The notes: generated from the sequence alone by a model not told the origin. A stretch of DNA of 53,269 nt from Beroe ovata (GCA_946803715.1 CAMPET010000077.1:6498-59766); one strand, 5' to 3'; shown: positions 36,903-48,747, numbered from the stretch's first letter. Translations and numbers: made by a program.

Positions 36903-38462
36903 ACGTGTGTGTCTGATCAAATACCTTTCTTCAAAACCTATTTGATAGGGTATGATTAAAAGTTTCCATGAAAAAGTTATGCGAGGTATCTTGTTGCAAA
37001 GTTTTGATTTCAATGCGCATTAGACTAATGCGGTCTTTCATCCCCAAACTATACCTTGGCTCCCTAAGCACCCATTATGTACTTGGTAGAGGTTGAGAAC
37101 TCAAGTCAGACTGAAAACGTAGGGCAGGAACTTGCATGTTGTGTTATCGCACCTTATTGGTTGATGACACAATAGGGTCATCACACAACATTGGACATCA
37201 ATAGAATAGAATAGAATAGAATGATTTTGACAGAGGATCAACTCAAATAATAGATGACATCAAATAATAGATGACAAGTCCTGGTGAAAGTGACCAATTG
37301 CAATTTCTAGTAGAATTTGTCAAATGAATCAATGAATTTTAAATCATATTATCTATCATTATATTTATTAATTATCTTATTTGAATTTTGCGTGCCATTG
37401 TGCCAAGGTGATTAGGTGAAATCTTATTGATAGCTGTAGAATTTCTCCTTACCCTCACTGGCTTACGCTATGCGCTCACCACTTTGCGGCTCGCGTTACA
37501 ATTACAATTGCGCGCGGTGCCGACGGTATAGTACTAGGAAATTATAAACTTTACAAGTTAATTTTGCCGAGTGTTAACTGTCAAATGAATAAGCTTATTG
37601 TTTCGTGCGCGCACCTAGTTCATCGCGAGACTTTGACGATCATGATAGCAAGATCAAAACGCTCCGCGGCACGCTTGTCTTGCCTGGCGATGCTAAATCG
37701 CTGATCAGTGATCATGATGCAAGCCGCGCGCGCGTTGTCAGATGTTACCTGACCTGTTTCTCGCGCACGCGCGCCTTCATCGAAGGCCGAGACAGTTTCG
37801 GCCTTCGATGAAGGCGCGCGCGAGAAACTGAGGTCAGATAAAATCTGACAACGCGCGCGCAAAACGAAATTTTCGACAGGGTCTATCACTCTATCATCGA
37901 TCGACGACGGCACGGCACATTTTTTTGAGTATATTGCATAATTGTGCTTGGGCATTTCCAAATGTATTGCATTGGACTAATTGCCTCGCCCAAAATTACC
38001 TTTGAAAATGTTTAAGCATGAGGTATTGAATGGAATTGAATTCTGCTACGTAAGTCGTCCACTTACAGCCTAATTAATAAGAGTACTTGCTAAATTCTGT
38101 ACAATGCATAATAATCCATTTGTAATTGTTGTTTTGTCCACTTTTCCACGGGCTTGGTGCGAAAAGTAAAAAGTGTTTTTATGCCCACAAATTATACTGC
38201 ATGAAATGATGATAATTCAACTGATTAGAAACTGGAAAACAATTGGTGACCAACTGACCTTGCCTGTTGATGATAAACCCTGGTTTGGTGCCCATAACCA
38301 GGGCCAATCTTCAACCATCAATGATAAGCCTTTAAACTGAAATGGATATATTTCAAAGACAGGTAATAAAATGGCCAGTAATTGATCTCCTCTTTGATGA
38401 GAAGAACACCATTTCCAATTGCTCTCCAAGGAAGCTTTCAGTTTTGATGTCACCTATCACCC
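36903..38462. other. Divergent spacer between EF-hand gene (-) and J gene A (+)
   Basis: Contains a nested inverted repeat around ATGTTGTGT...ACACAACAT (37137-37192), (AATAG)n at 37202-37220, a GC-rich patch from 37460, and the long hairpin 37728-37861. No gene seen in 37862-38462. Confidence 0.6.
37728..37861. repeat. Long GC-rich hairpin (arms ~63 bp)
   Basis: Left arm (37728-37790) has GCGCGTTGTCAGAT, CTGACCT, GTTTCTCGCGC and GCGCCTTCATCGAAGGCCGA. The right arm (37798-37861) is its reverse complement with about five mismatches or small indels. The loop is about 7 nt. Could be a foldback element or a small-RNA precursor. Confidence 0.85.
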
Positions 38463-40462
38463 ATGTTACGTCTCAATCGTTATGAAATGAGATGTTACCA
38501 TATCCCATCATGCCGAGTCAGTTTTGAAAGGTATGTTAATTGTTAAGTGATGCTTTTAAGTCACAAAACATTATTGGGAAATTGTTGAAACATATCCATC
38601 TTTTGAGGACAGAGAGATTGTATTAGTGAAAAAATTTCTCAGGTGCTTCTCCTTGGCATCGAAAAATCATTATGAAGTTTTAGGAATTTCACAAAGTGCA
38701 ACTAGAGCTGAAGTGAAGAAGGCTTATATTGAAAAAGCCAAAAAGGTGATGAGAGTGACTAGTTTAACTCTCTGATATGGATATGAAATAGTTTGAACAA
38801 ATGACTGACATGGGATACTGATCACAACATATAGATTTCTGAAAATCCCAAAAAAACTCTCTGAATAGTACAACTTTCAACACATAACAAACCACAGACT
38901 AAAATTATAACATTTTTTTTTCAATTTCAGTGCCACCCAGACTTATTCCCTGACAATGAGGAGAAAACAAAGGAGTTCCAGGAACTGCAAGAAGCATATT
39001 CTGTGCTAAGTGACACAAAAACTAGAGCTGCTTATTCTCAGTCAAATCAGCCCTATTCTCAAACAAGACAACCTGATCCATTCAGACAGTACAACTCACA
39101 TGGATACTCAAGACAGTCCTATCCCAACAAGTAAAGCAATAGTGGCTCAGATTGTGACACTTCATTATACCCATGTGTAATCTCATTGTCCATCTCACGT
39201 GATGATTTTATCTATTTCAGGTCATCAATGAATGATCCACTACATGATATGTTCAAAGATTTTAACAGGTTTTGATCCTGCTCTGATACCTATAGTCCCA
39301 GATTTATGTTTTATGATACTCATTTCGGTACCCACAGGCTGCATCATAAAAGTATGAAAACTCTCCCTAAAACCAATGTCATGAACTTGGACAATTCAAT
39401 TTTCAGGCAGCATTGGCATCGTAGATCTCCCTTCACTGAAGAGGAATTTGCTGATGTTCAGGAGAAGAAGAAGAAATGGGAACGAATCCTCGTCATAGCA
39501 CTCTTCCTATACTTTCTATCAATCATAGTCGTCAATAACTTCAGGCTGTAAGTTGATCAGAGGCATATCAACATACCACTCCTTATTAACTTGCCGGTCA
39601 CCCCTTGGCCTAAAGTTGCAAGATTGTTGTGTTCTTGTTGTCTCATTGATTCGTTGTTCAATTTCGTTATTTAATTTTTGTCCCATTGTTGCTTCGACAC
39701 CAGCATAGGTTGTCCTACAGATAAGTCAAAAAGAAGTCATTGACCGAAGAATGCAAATGCCGGTGTCCAGTTCTCATCTCTCTCTGAACACCGCTCTTCT
39801 TTCAGATCCTCTGCCCGGAAAAACCTGCCAGACCCACAGAGCCAGGAGGACCAGTTCCATGCGATGAAAGTTCAGGCAGAACACATGATGTCACCCCGAG
39901 AACGGGAGGCACTAGCTCGTCAGAGGGAAACGAAGGGATTCATTGAGATGTACTACAGGAATATGAAGGAGAAGGAGAGCCTGAGTAAGGAAACGCCCGT
40001 AACAGCTGCTTCCTCCAAAGAGGTGTGATTCTCTTCACTATGATCACTTGTGATACAGTTACTCTGATCACTTGTGATACAGTTACTCTGATCACTTGTG
40101 ATGCGCTTACTCTGATCAGTGATCACTTGTGATATAGTATCTAAAGCGCTCATGTTTTTATCATATGTTACACGCTATTATTTTCGGGGTGACCGGCATT
40201 TCCCCATCTCCATTTCTTACTCCAAATTATCCGTTCTTAATCACCTCCTTGCATCAGTGAGACTAAGGAAGTGCAAAGGCGGAGGCTATCCCACAAGGCT
40301 GACATGGAAACAGGGCTAGAGGACAGTATCCTTCTCCAACGATACCGACAGAGAATGAGGGAGAGACAGGGAATTGTCGTGCAACCTGTTTCCATTCCTA
40401 GTGAAAACACTTCTAGTGATAAATCAGATAAATCAGCTGAAAAGAGAGCTGAACGACGTTGA
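38463..40462 (+). CDS. J-domain membrane protein A (DNAJC4-like), with presumed mitochondrial presequence
   Basis: Exons 38463-38530, 38643-38745, 38931-39130, 39221-39268, 39338-39547, 39806-40022, 40262-40462; phases close at 348 aa. Begins with an Arg-rich, acid-poor leader (MLRLNRYEMRCY), then J domain NHYEVLGISQSATRAEVKKA with HPD in CHPDLFPDN. After a Gln/Tyr-rich linker a basic stretch leads to one TM (RILVIALFLYFLSIIVV). A long Arg/Glu-rich tail follows, including MSPREREALARQRETKGFIE. J proteins stimulate Hsp70 ATPase; with this layout it would recruit an Hsp70 to a membrane, probably mitochondrial. The membrane-proximal region resembles DNAJC4. It is the longest of four paralogues in this block. 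The last acceptor is GTGAG and less certain. Confidence 0.88.
40040..40138. repeat. 24-bp tandem repeat in J gene A last intron
   Basis: Four copies of TGATCACTTGTGATACAGTT plus ACTC; each unit is itself partly palindromic (TGATCA, ATCACTTGTGAT). Confidence 0.9.
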
Positions 40463-40823
40463 GATACCTATGCTATGGAGTTTGTAATAATTTGTAAATT
40501 TATTGGTGTCTGATAGAGACGCAACGCGAAATCATGATTTTTCCAAGTCAAGTATAGTGCACTCATAATACTTGGGTTGGGAATTAGCAATGTAATGACC
40601 CTCACATTGAAAATAACACCTAAAACTACTGTGTATCCAAGTCAGATGTTTTTATGATCTTTTGCATTTAATTGGTCCAGCGTACTTTACGGAACTTTTA
40701 CTCGCGTATTCCTATATGAAATGTTCTCTGAGATAGATTTCACTGTTTTCAAGCCACTACTACTCCCCACTTTAATTGACCCTGCTTCTCTATTAATATA
40801 AAGCAATGTAGTGTGAGTTATGA
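40463..40823. other. Spacer between J genes A and B
   Basis: 361 bp of AT-rich sequence holding the 3' UTR of A and the promoter of B; no specific element recognised. Confidence 0.5.
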
Positions 40824-42401
40824 ATGCTACGATCCATTCGCCACCTCGGCAAGAAGCGGCAACCCTTCAAACGGTTGGTTTACTCTTCATACTGCATTTT
40901 CACCTTTCCGGATTTTTGGTCTAATTCTTTTCCAAACCCCCCCACAATCCACATACTAAGCGATATGGTTTGGAGATAGAAGACCTCCGGTAAGTGTGCC
41001 GGGCTTGTTGGCGAGCACCCCAATTCCACTTTACTTGTCTCATCTTGTAATTCCCCTTCACTACAGACTGCTGTGCACTGATCGGTGTCGGAAATACATG
41101 GGACTACCAGAGAGCTTCACTCGAGACCAGCTGAGAAGCTCCTACTTCGAGAGGGCAAAACAGGTTTGACCTTCACCTCTCATCTGAGGTATTCGGTAAA
41201 CACGTTTAGATATGATGTACATAGACAGATCTTGGCACAACTGCGACACAGTTGTGAAGCAGACCACAGTTGTGTTGTCGACATTCGTTTCCACAGCTTA
41301 TTACCATAATGTCAAGTTGTAACCATGGCAACATTTTCAGTGTCACCCTGACCTCTACCCTACAAAACATGAACAGTTCACAGAGCTAAAACAATGTTAC
41401 GATACACTGGTCCTTCATGCAATAGAGTCACGTGATCTGAAATCACGTGAAAAGGTGTCACGTGATATAGATGGTTGTCCGCCTCCTGATCTAACCGCAT
41501 GGGCTGGTTTGGATTACAGGTGTGTGTGTGTTTGTGTCTGTGTGTGTGTCTGTGTGTCTGTGTCTGTGTGTGTGTGTGTTTGTGTGTCTGTGTCCTTGCT
41601 TCTCCCTTTTTTGTCCCATTCCCAACACCATTTACTGACACCACTGTATAAATGTGACGTAGGAATGCTTGCGATGGAATGTGTTGACACTTTTACGTCA
41701 GAACACGCTTGTTCGACGATTGGAGTACTCATTCGTCACAACTCGCTGACACCATTACATCAGAACAGTCCTGTGTGACGATTGGGGTGCTCTTTCGTCA
41801 CAACTTGTGACACACTACTTAACTATGACGTAGGAATGCTCGCGATGGAATGCGCTGACACCAGTTCGTCAGAACTGGGCTGTGTGACGATTGGGGTACT
41901 CATTCGTCACAACTTACTGACACCACTGCATACCGGTGACGTAGGAATGCTCGCGATGGAATGCGCTGACACCAGTTCGTCAGAACAGGGCTGTATGACG
42001 ATTGGGGTACTCATTCGTCACAACTTGCTTTTCAGATTGGGAGACACGGATGAATGGTTGCAACAACTCATCATGTATGTCAATGATCATATTCTATTTC
42101 ACATATTTTGACAGGCAGATTGTGTTTGAAGTGTGACTCAGTTTTCCCACTCCAGTGCGCATAAGAACACTCTAGCTCAGCTATCCATTCGTTCAACTAA
42201 CAGACGAATAATAAAGTGGAGTTTACGCTGCTTCATACTATTCCACTTGATATATCTATTCATGTAAGTGTTATCTATGGACATCGGTCAGAATTGATTG
42301 AAATAAGTTCATGACTTGGTTGATTTGTTGGTTTAAACTAAATTTATTCTCGCAGGTTTGAATCATTTCCCCATGAACATTTGATCGAGGGGTGGAGTTA
42401 A
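40824..42401 (+). CDS. J-domain membrane protein B (paralogue of A)
   Basis: Exons 40824-40873, 41067-41163, 41341-41519, 42036-42074, 42156-42263, 42356-42401; phases close at 172 aa. Leader MLRSIRHLGKKRQPFKR is strongly basic, mitochondrial in style. The J domain is shortened at its front (RKYMGLPESFTRDQLRSSYF, lacking the usual Tyr-x-x-Leu-Gly) but keeps CHPDLYPT. One TM (WSLRCFILFHLIYLFMF) lies near the C-terminus. Intron 3 (41520-42035) contains a (TG)n run and a ~110-bp minisatellite. First intron phase 2 and second intron phase 0, just before the HPD codons, match genes A and D. Confidence 0.82.
41520..42035. repeat. (TG)n plus ~110-bp minisatellite filling J gene B intron 3
   Basis: (TG)n at 41520-41597, then about four units with GACGTAGGAATGCTCGCGAT, GGAATGCGCTGACACCAGTT, CGTCAGAAC and GACGATTGGGGTACTCATTC. 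The second unit is truncated. The last unit abuts the exon acceptor at 42035. Confidence 0.9.
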
Positions 42402-42835
42402 AGACTGGCTTACCATCATGATAAGGCTAGATCCGTAGCTTTGCCGTCTGATATTGTGCTACGTTGATAAATTTCGAAGCGTATAAATGTGGCACATTGT
42501 TACCTTGTTTCATTGTGGCAGCTAAATCCGATCGACATTTTTGTGGGGTATATGTGCGCGCTACATTTCACGTATCAGCATTTTGTAGATTTTGTAGATT
42601 TGTCGAGTATCTAACTACATTTATAATTTTAGCCATGTATGCGACTTTTTAGCCGTTTATTAGTTTCAACTGCCAACATTCGAAATATAAGGTAAGGCAA
42701 GACTCAGTTGACACTCGATAATATAGGGAAATGTTGTCAAATTTGTCTTCTTATTCAATGCAAAGGTAGGATAAATAGGATCGACCTTGATTTACCAATG
42801 TTCATTCTCTAATCCCTCCCTTTGGTTACAGAAGC
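42402..42835. other. Spacer between J gene B and QARS
   Basis: 434 bp with a duplicated TTTTGTAGA near 42582-42602 and no other element I recognise; QARS promoter and perhaps a 5' UTR exon are expected. Confidence 0.5.
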
Positions 42836-45756
42836 ATGTCAGCCCTCGCTAGACTTGGACTAACGCCGGCAAAAATAGCCGAAACCGAGAAGAATGGCGC
42901 TCTCACGGCAACACTTCATGACATTCTATCGCAAGCCGATTCAAGGAAAGTCGAAGTGGATAAAACTGTAGGCACTCTTCTATACAACCTCGCTACTAAA
43001 CTCAAGAAACAAGAACACCTCCCCATACTCCTTAATCTGGTTCTCAACAAGAAGGTACGAATTTTGTAGCAATTTTAAAAAATTTACAAACTAGATCTCA
43101 CAGCGAATTGTGAACTATCTCGGACATTGTTGATGGTTAGACCATCATGAGATCATCTACCACAGATAGTGAGTGATATGCAGCTGAGTGCTGCACTGGA
43201 ATATGTCAAGACACACCCGGTAATGACAGATACCAGTGACTTGGAGGAAAGCTGTGGAGTGGGGGTTGTCGTAACTCCCGAACAGATTAGACAGGCTGTC
43301 ATGGCGAAAGTGGAGGGGGATTTGAGCAAGATAAAGACACAGAGATACAGGTAGATACTCGGATTAGTGTTTTGTTATGTTTTCGTTAGGTTATTGGACT
43401 CAATAGCCTCGAATTGAAATCTCACGTTCTCAACCCCAGGTACAACATTGGACCCATCATGAGTACAATAAGGAAGGAGCTGAAGTGGGCTGACGGAGCT
43501 CTGGTGAAGAAAGAGATTGACGCGCAGGTTGCGGCTATGTTGGGAACTAAAACACTTGAGGATGAACAACCTGTCCAGAAGACCAAGCAGAAGAAGGTAG
43601 AGAAAAAGCCCGCTGGTGACACTGTGAAGGAAAGTAGCACTGAGTCAATGGAAGCATCATTCGGAGGTTTCCACAAGCCAGGGGAAAACTACACCACGGA
43701 GGGTTACGTCGTGACTGATCACACGATGCGGTTGATGAAGGAGCACCTTGACCGAACTGGGGGTCAAGTCAGGACCAGGTTCCCTCCCGAACCAAACGGT
43801 ATCCTTCACATCGGTCACGCCAAGGCTATCAACATCAACTTCGGCTTCGCCAAACACCACAACGGCATCTGTTTCCTCCGATACGATGACACTAACCCAG
43901 AAAAAGAGGAGGAAGAGTTCTTCAAGTCCATCCTGGATATGGTCACGTGGTTAGGATACACGCCGTACAAGGTGACCCACTCGTCCGACTACTTCCAGGA
44001 GCTCTACGACCTTGCTGTTCAGATGATAAAGAGCGGGGACGCGTATGTGTGCCACCAAACAGCTGATGAGCTGAAGGGGTACGAAGTGAAGGCATCCCCG
44101 TGGCGGGACAGACCGATTGAAGAATCCCTGCTCCTGTTTGAGGACATGAAGAACGGTAAATTTGATGAAGGAGCAGCGACACTGCGCATGAAGTGCGTAC
44201 TGGAGGAAGGAAAGCAGGATCCCGTAGCGTATCGTATCAAGTTCTGCGAACACCACAGATCGGGGGATGCGTGGTGTATTTACCCCACATACGACTACAC
44301 TCACTGCCTGTGTGACTCGTTTGAAGACATCACTCACTCGCTGTGTACGAAGGAGTTCCAAAGTAGGAGGAGTAGCTACTACTGGCTGTGCAATGTTCTG
44401 GAACAATACTGTCCCGTGCAGTGGGAGTACGGCCGACTCAACATCGGATACACCATCATGAGTAAGAGAAAGATAGGGAAGCTCATATCTCAGGGGCACG
44501 TGGCTAACTACGATGATCCGAGACTGTTCACGCTGACGGCGTTACGGAGACGCGGCTTTCCTCCGCAGGCTATCAATAACTTTGTGAAGAAGTTGGGACT
44601 GACGGGGGCTCTGACTCAGCTAGATCCACTCATGTTGGAAGCGTGTGTCAGAGATGAGCTGAATGTCACAGCGGAGCGGGTTATGGCTGTCCTTGAACCA
44701 CTCAAAGTAACGGTTAGTCTCATAGTCTATCAAGGTTTTTACTGCAAAACAAGGTGGTATATCGGCCGTTTTCAAACGTTCCTTGAACTGTTTTAAACTA
44801 AAAGTCACTATTTTGCGCAGGTAGTTTCTAGCGAGGAGACCATGCCATTTACTGTAAGTGTACAGAATATCCCTGGACAAGAATCAGCAGTCCATGATGT
44901 TACCATCAGGAACACTTTCTACATCGATCAGTCAGACTTCAGGGTCAATGCTGATAAAGGTATGCAAATTGTAGACATCACGATGCGGAATTTCAGGGAA
45001 ATGATTGGTAAAGAAATGACCCAACTAACCATCATGCAGATTACAGAAGGCTCTCAACGGACCAGACAGTTGGTCTGAAGCATGTCGGTCTAGTGACGAC
45101 AGTTGTAAAGGTGGACAAAGATGCAGATGGTAAAGTGAGTGGACTCCACGTTAAGCTAGCTAAACTCAGTGACTCCAACAAACCGAAAGCGTTCATACAG
45201 TGGGTCAGTGACTACGCCCAGGCAGAGATCAGGAATTACTCACGACTATTCCGACACAGATGTCCTGAGGATTCGGAACAGGTGATGACCTAGTAGAATC
45301 CTCATTCCTCACACCGTGCCCTAAGTTTTGGAGAAGAACAGAAGCAGCAGTTGGGTCTCCCCCATTTCCCAACTGCTCTGCTCTGTTTCTGCTCTGCTCC
45401 ACTACCTTTTCCGTTACATTTTCACTGGGTAGCGCGCTCCGATTACATTTGACAGCAATTTTAGGTTTCATTTTCATTCTTACGATCGGACAGATTACCT
45501 CATCTTCTATCCCCCGCAGGTTGGCGGTGACTTCCTCTCCGATGTGAATCCCGACTCTCTAATCGTGTATCAGGGGTACGTGGAGTCACGTGTTTGTAGG
45601 GGTGGTAACCAGGGTGGTAACCAGGGTGGTATCCCTGTGTACAGAGCGTACCAGTTTGAGCGGATTGGATACTACGCCGTGGATCAAGATAGTACGGAGT
45701 CTAAGTTTGTGTTTAACAACACCGTGTCTTTGAGAGAGGACACTGGGAAATCATAG
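42836..45756 (+). CDS. QARS1: Glutaminyl-tRNA synthetase, cytosolic
   Basis: Charges tRNA-Gln. Exons 42836-43054, 43166-43350, 43440-44712, 44821-44959, 45040-45281, 45520-45756; phases close at 764 aa (human 775). The N-terminal YqeY-like appended domain starts [20 protein letters not shown]. The class I catalytic core has [20 protein letters not shown] and, near its end, [12 protein letters not shown] (the KMSKS equivalent). The anticodon-binding beta barrels follow, with [15 protein letters not shown] at the end. A small Gly-Asn-Gln repeat ([10 protein letters not shown]) inserts in the last barrel. It lies between J-domain genes B and C on the same strand; there is no reason to think the tRNA synthetase itself is unusual. 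Confidence 0.97.
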
Positions 45757-46015
45757 TGAGATATCTTATGACCATCTTATCTTGGCATTGTCTTACCACT
45801 TTATGGTAACTTATTCTCCTTTTTGTCTGGCAAATTTTGATATTTATTTCTCATCTTTGGATACCTTCAAAAAAGCTTCCTTACACTTGACTATCGTAAC
45901 TCTAGTACCTGAAACATTCTGGCATATGTTCTGGCGTGTCTTCATTGATCACTGAATTCCTATCACCGGTTGATTTCCTCACAACTTTATCCTCACATTA
46001 TAGCATGGCACTGGG

Positions 46016-47249
46016 ATGCTTCGAACAATCCTGACCCGTGTTATTCCCGACCTGTATGATAACCGATGACCATGTCATGATACTACGGATACTACCACAC
46101 TCTCACCCTATCTGTGTCAGGTAACCCGGAACCCCCTCTATTAGGATTTCCCTGTGTGATATAGCATTTGAATATCGAGCTTCAGTGAAATATGGATAAA
46201 TGCTAAATATTCGAAAAAGCTTGAAATTAAATTTTGGATTAATTTTGGATAAGGATGGAAAAGAGTTAATTTCAAATCTATTTCAGGTTTATCAACCACT
46301 ATGAAGTGTTGGGAATACCCCGAACCGCCACTAAAGGTGACATAAAGAAAGCGTACCTGGACAAAGCTAAGGAGTGCCACCCTGATCTCAATCCTGAAAA
46401 TGAGGAAGCCGCCATCAAATTCCAGCAGGTATTCAGGAATGAAAGTTAATTGAGTAAATGTAATGATTAATTATTTGAGATCCTCATCCAGGTTCCGCTT
46501 TTGATCTTTGAACGGAAAGCATGACTTTTAGTTTTATTTCCTTTCCTCTGCGGCAGACTGACACTCCTCATTTCCCTATCTTACAGATACAAGCTGCACA
46601 CGATGTGTTGTTATCATCCAAACAGAGAGCTCAATACAACCACTCACTCAACCAAGATCAGTACTACCAGTCGGGATCACGCAGGTTCATCACTTCACAC
46701 TTGATCTTATCACTCGATTCCTGGTTTATCACTTGATATTCTAGCCATCGATCTACAAGTCAGTAGTTGTTAGAGCTACATGAGTCTCTTGATAATTGGT
46801 TATTGATAACCTGTCACATTACCACTTCACATTGACATCAACTACAGGAGATCTAATGTGAGATCACACGGAGTGGATGAGAGAGGGGGAGTTGATGATG
46901 ACCAGATACCTCACAGAGGTTAGATCATCACTGCTCATCAATTACAATCATCACTCATCATTGCTCTTTAGTGCTCAATAATGGTCACCTACTCGTCAGT
47001 GCTCAATTTCAGCTCTCATTCCCAAACTAATGCTTCGAATTCCGATAAACACATAACTGATAACAGTAACAATTATTGACAGAAAGCGCTCGGACCCCTG
47101 GCCCGAAGAGAGCTTATTACTACGCTCAGGAGAAGGCTAATCTGGAGTCCTCATTCCTCACCCAGGCTGATATCTACGCCATCATTCTCCTCCTTTCATT
47201 CGGATTCTTCGGATATGTCATCGTGCGCATGGCACTGAGGTTACAATAG
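46016..47249 (+). CDS. J-domain membrane protein C (paralogue of A)
   Basis: Exons 46016-46053, 46287-46428, 46587-46684, 46848-46918, 47083-47249; phases close at 171 aa. Leader MLRTILTRVIPDL is basic and amphipathic. The J domain NHYEVLGIPRTATKGDIKKA keeps CHPDLNPEN. A linker leads to one TM (IYAIILLLSFGFFGYVIV) and a short basic end. Unlike A, B and D it lacks the phase-0 intron before the HPD codons, while the phase-2 intron after the leader is shared. A perfect 13-bp-arm stem-loop starts on the last base of the stop codon (47249-47283). Confidence 0.86.
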
Positions 47250-47283
47250 AAGTTCCCGATTATAACTTGCAATCGGGAACTTC
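47249..47283. repeat. Stem-loop on the stop codon of J gene C
   Basis: Perfect arms GAAGTTCCCGATT / AATCGGGAACTTC with a 9-nt loop (ATAACTTGC); the first base is the last base of TAG. Confidence 0.92.
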
Positions 47284-47567
47284 GTTTGTCACGACTTTCT
47301 GTTTCGCTTTACACCTCTTCCGGGAAAAGTGTTCACTTCTTAATAATCTTAGAATCACTGTTCTGGACACAACTTACTTCTTCTGTTGTATCTGGGCATA
47401 ACTGTTTTGAATCTATGCACTATCCACTCTTCCTCACTGACGCCCCTTAACACTTCACTGTTGATAACACTGTGATAAGTCCCCCTTCCCCTTTTAATAA
47501 CATCAATGATTCCTGTTTCAGTACGAAAGATGAGCTGGATACAGGGCGACACAACAAGACAAAGACC
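47284..47567. other. Spacer between J gene C and the 126-aa gene
   Basis: Unremarkable sequence; promoter of the small gene presumed here. Confidence 0.45.
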
Positions 47568-48336
47568 ATGGCGGCTCATCTGGCGGCAGCAAAGCGTGCT
47601 ATATCATCCGGATGGGGCGGGATTTACTCTGATCTCAGGTACAGAGCTATTGCGTACAAAAGTGTATGAAATAAATCATCTTGAGCTACTCATCTTCAAG
47701 ATATTTGAGTTCAGGGTGCTGGTTTTGAATAAGACAGCACTATATATTGCTGCAATATTAATATTGCAGCATCAATATTTATATTGCAGCATCAATGAGA
47801 GGCCCAGTCAGCCCCTAGAGGACACTAAGAAACTAGTATGGGACCCTGATACAGGGAAACTAGTCCAAAAAGCAAGTCTCAAGTCAGGAACTACAACTGA
47901 TGAATCGTACGTTCTACTTCCTTTCAGTTTCACAATGCCGTACTTTTACCTCCAAACTTAGGGTCTGGTGCCAAAATTCAGAACAGTCAAAGATTCTCAG
48001 TTTGTGGAGTAACACTGACTTTTCGTCGATATTAACTAGGAATATTTTCTAGTAGTGGTAAGGAAGAGCTGGAGGAGTCGAGGCCCCTGAGACCATCTGA
48101 TGTTAACTTGCTCAAAATTGAGATGAGGTTAGTTTCGAATTTGCAAGAACCAGAAAGAAATTTCTTTGAGTATTTGTAACTGCGTATCTTCAAGTCTTCG
48201 AAAATTATCATTTCTCAGCAAGAAGAAGTCTGAATACCTCGCTGCCAAGAGACAGTACAACGAAATGTTGGCTATCTTTAACAAGGAGCAAGATGAAAGG
48301 AAAAAGAAAACAAAGGAATTTGACGAATTTGTATGA
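47568..48336 (+). CDS. Small unrecognised protein, 126 aa
   Basis: Not recognised. Exons 47568-47638, 47790-47906, 48053-48127, 48219-48336; all three introns are phase 2 and the frame closes at 126 aa. ATG 47568 sits in a strong ACCATGG context. The N-terminus (MAAHLAAAKRAISSGWGGIY) lacks acidic residues and could be a targeting peptide. The middle has a turn-like stretch (KKLVWDPDTGKLVQK), and the C-terminus is a highly charged helix (SEYLAAKRQYNEMLAIFNKE, then Lys-rich). It lies between J-domain genes C and D on the same strand. The exon-2 acceptor is duplicated 20 bp upstream. Confidence 0.7.
47749..47789. repeat. 22-bp palindrome and duplicated 3' splice site
   Basis: GCTGCAATATTAATATTGCAGC (47749-47770) is a perfect palindrome; ATATTGCAGCATCAAT occurs twice, 20 bp apart, the second copy giving the acceptor of exon 47790-47906. 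Confidence 0.9.
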
Positions 48337-48747
48337 AATTTGCTAGGATTTAGGATTCAAAGTAGCCCTACGCTACATGAACCGTGAACCTTGAGATAAC
48401 GATGCGCCACACTAGCCAGAGTTTGGATTTTCATCAAGCGATATTGCGAATGCTGATGATTGAAACTTCGATTTCATTTTCAGAATAATCTCGTGACCCC
48501 ATCTGAGAATTGAGATTGAAGTTGCCGATCAGATTTCATAAGTTTGAACATACTTTTCGTAAACTAGCTTGTCANATAAACTTCCTCAATTACTTCCTCA
48601 AAGGCAATTAACTCCCTCAATGAACTCCCTCAATTCCTCGAATATTTCCAAATGACTCAGGGCTTTGCAACTTATAACTTACCCATATTCTCATTCTCAT
48701 AGGACAATGGTAGATGGGTGAACACTTCCCCTCATGACGAGTAATAC
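48337..48747. other. Spacer between the 126-aa gene and J gene D
   Basis: Holds an ambiguous base (48575) and four to five loose copies of ACTCCCTCAAT / ACTTCCTCAAT at 48582-48640. No gene seen. Confidence 0.55.

Noticed and set aside
40040-40138. Regular 24-bp repeats resembling a small CRISPR array
   Set aside because: Units are head-to-tail with no unique spacers, inside an intron of an animal gene.
41455-41778. Frame encoding VCVCVC repeats
   Set aside because: Translation of (TG)n and minisatellite; kept only as a retention possibility in the findings, not as a gene.
43951-44499. 182-codon minus-strand frame opposite QARS
   Set aside because: It is the antisense shadow of the long QARS exon; no family features, and QARS is certain.
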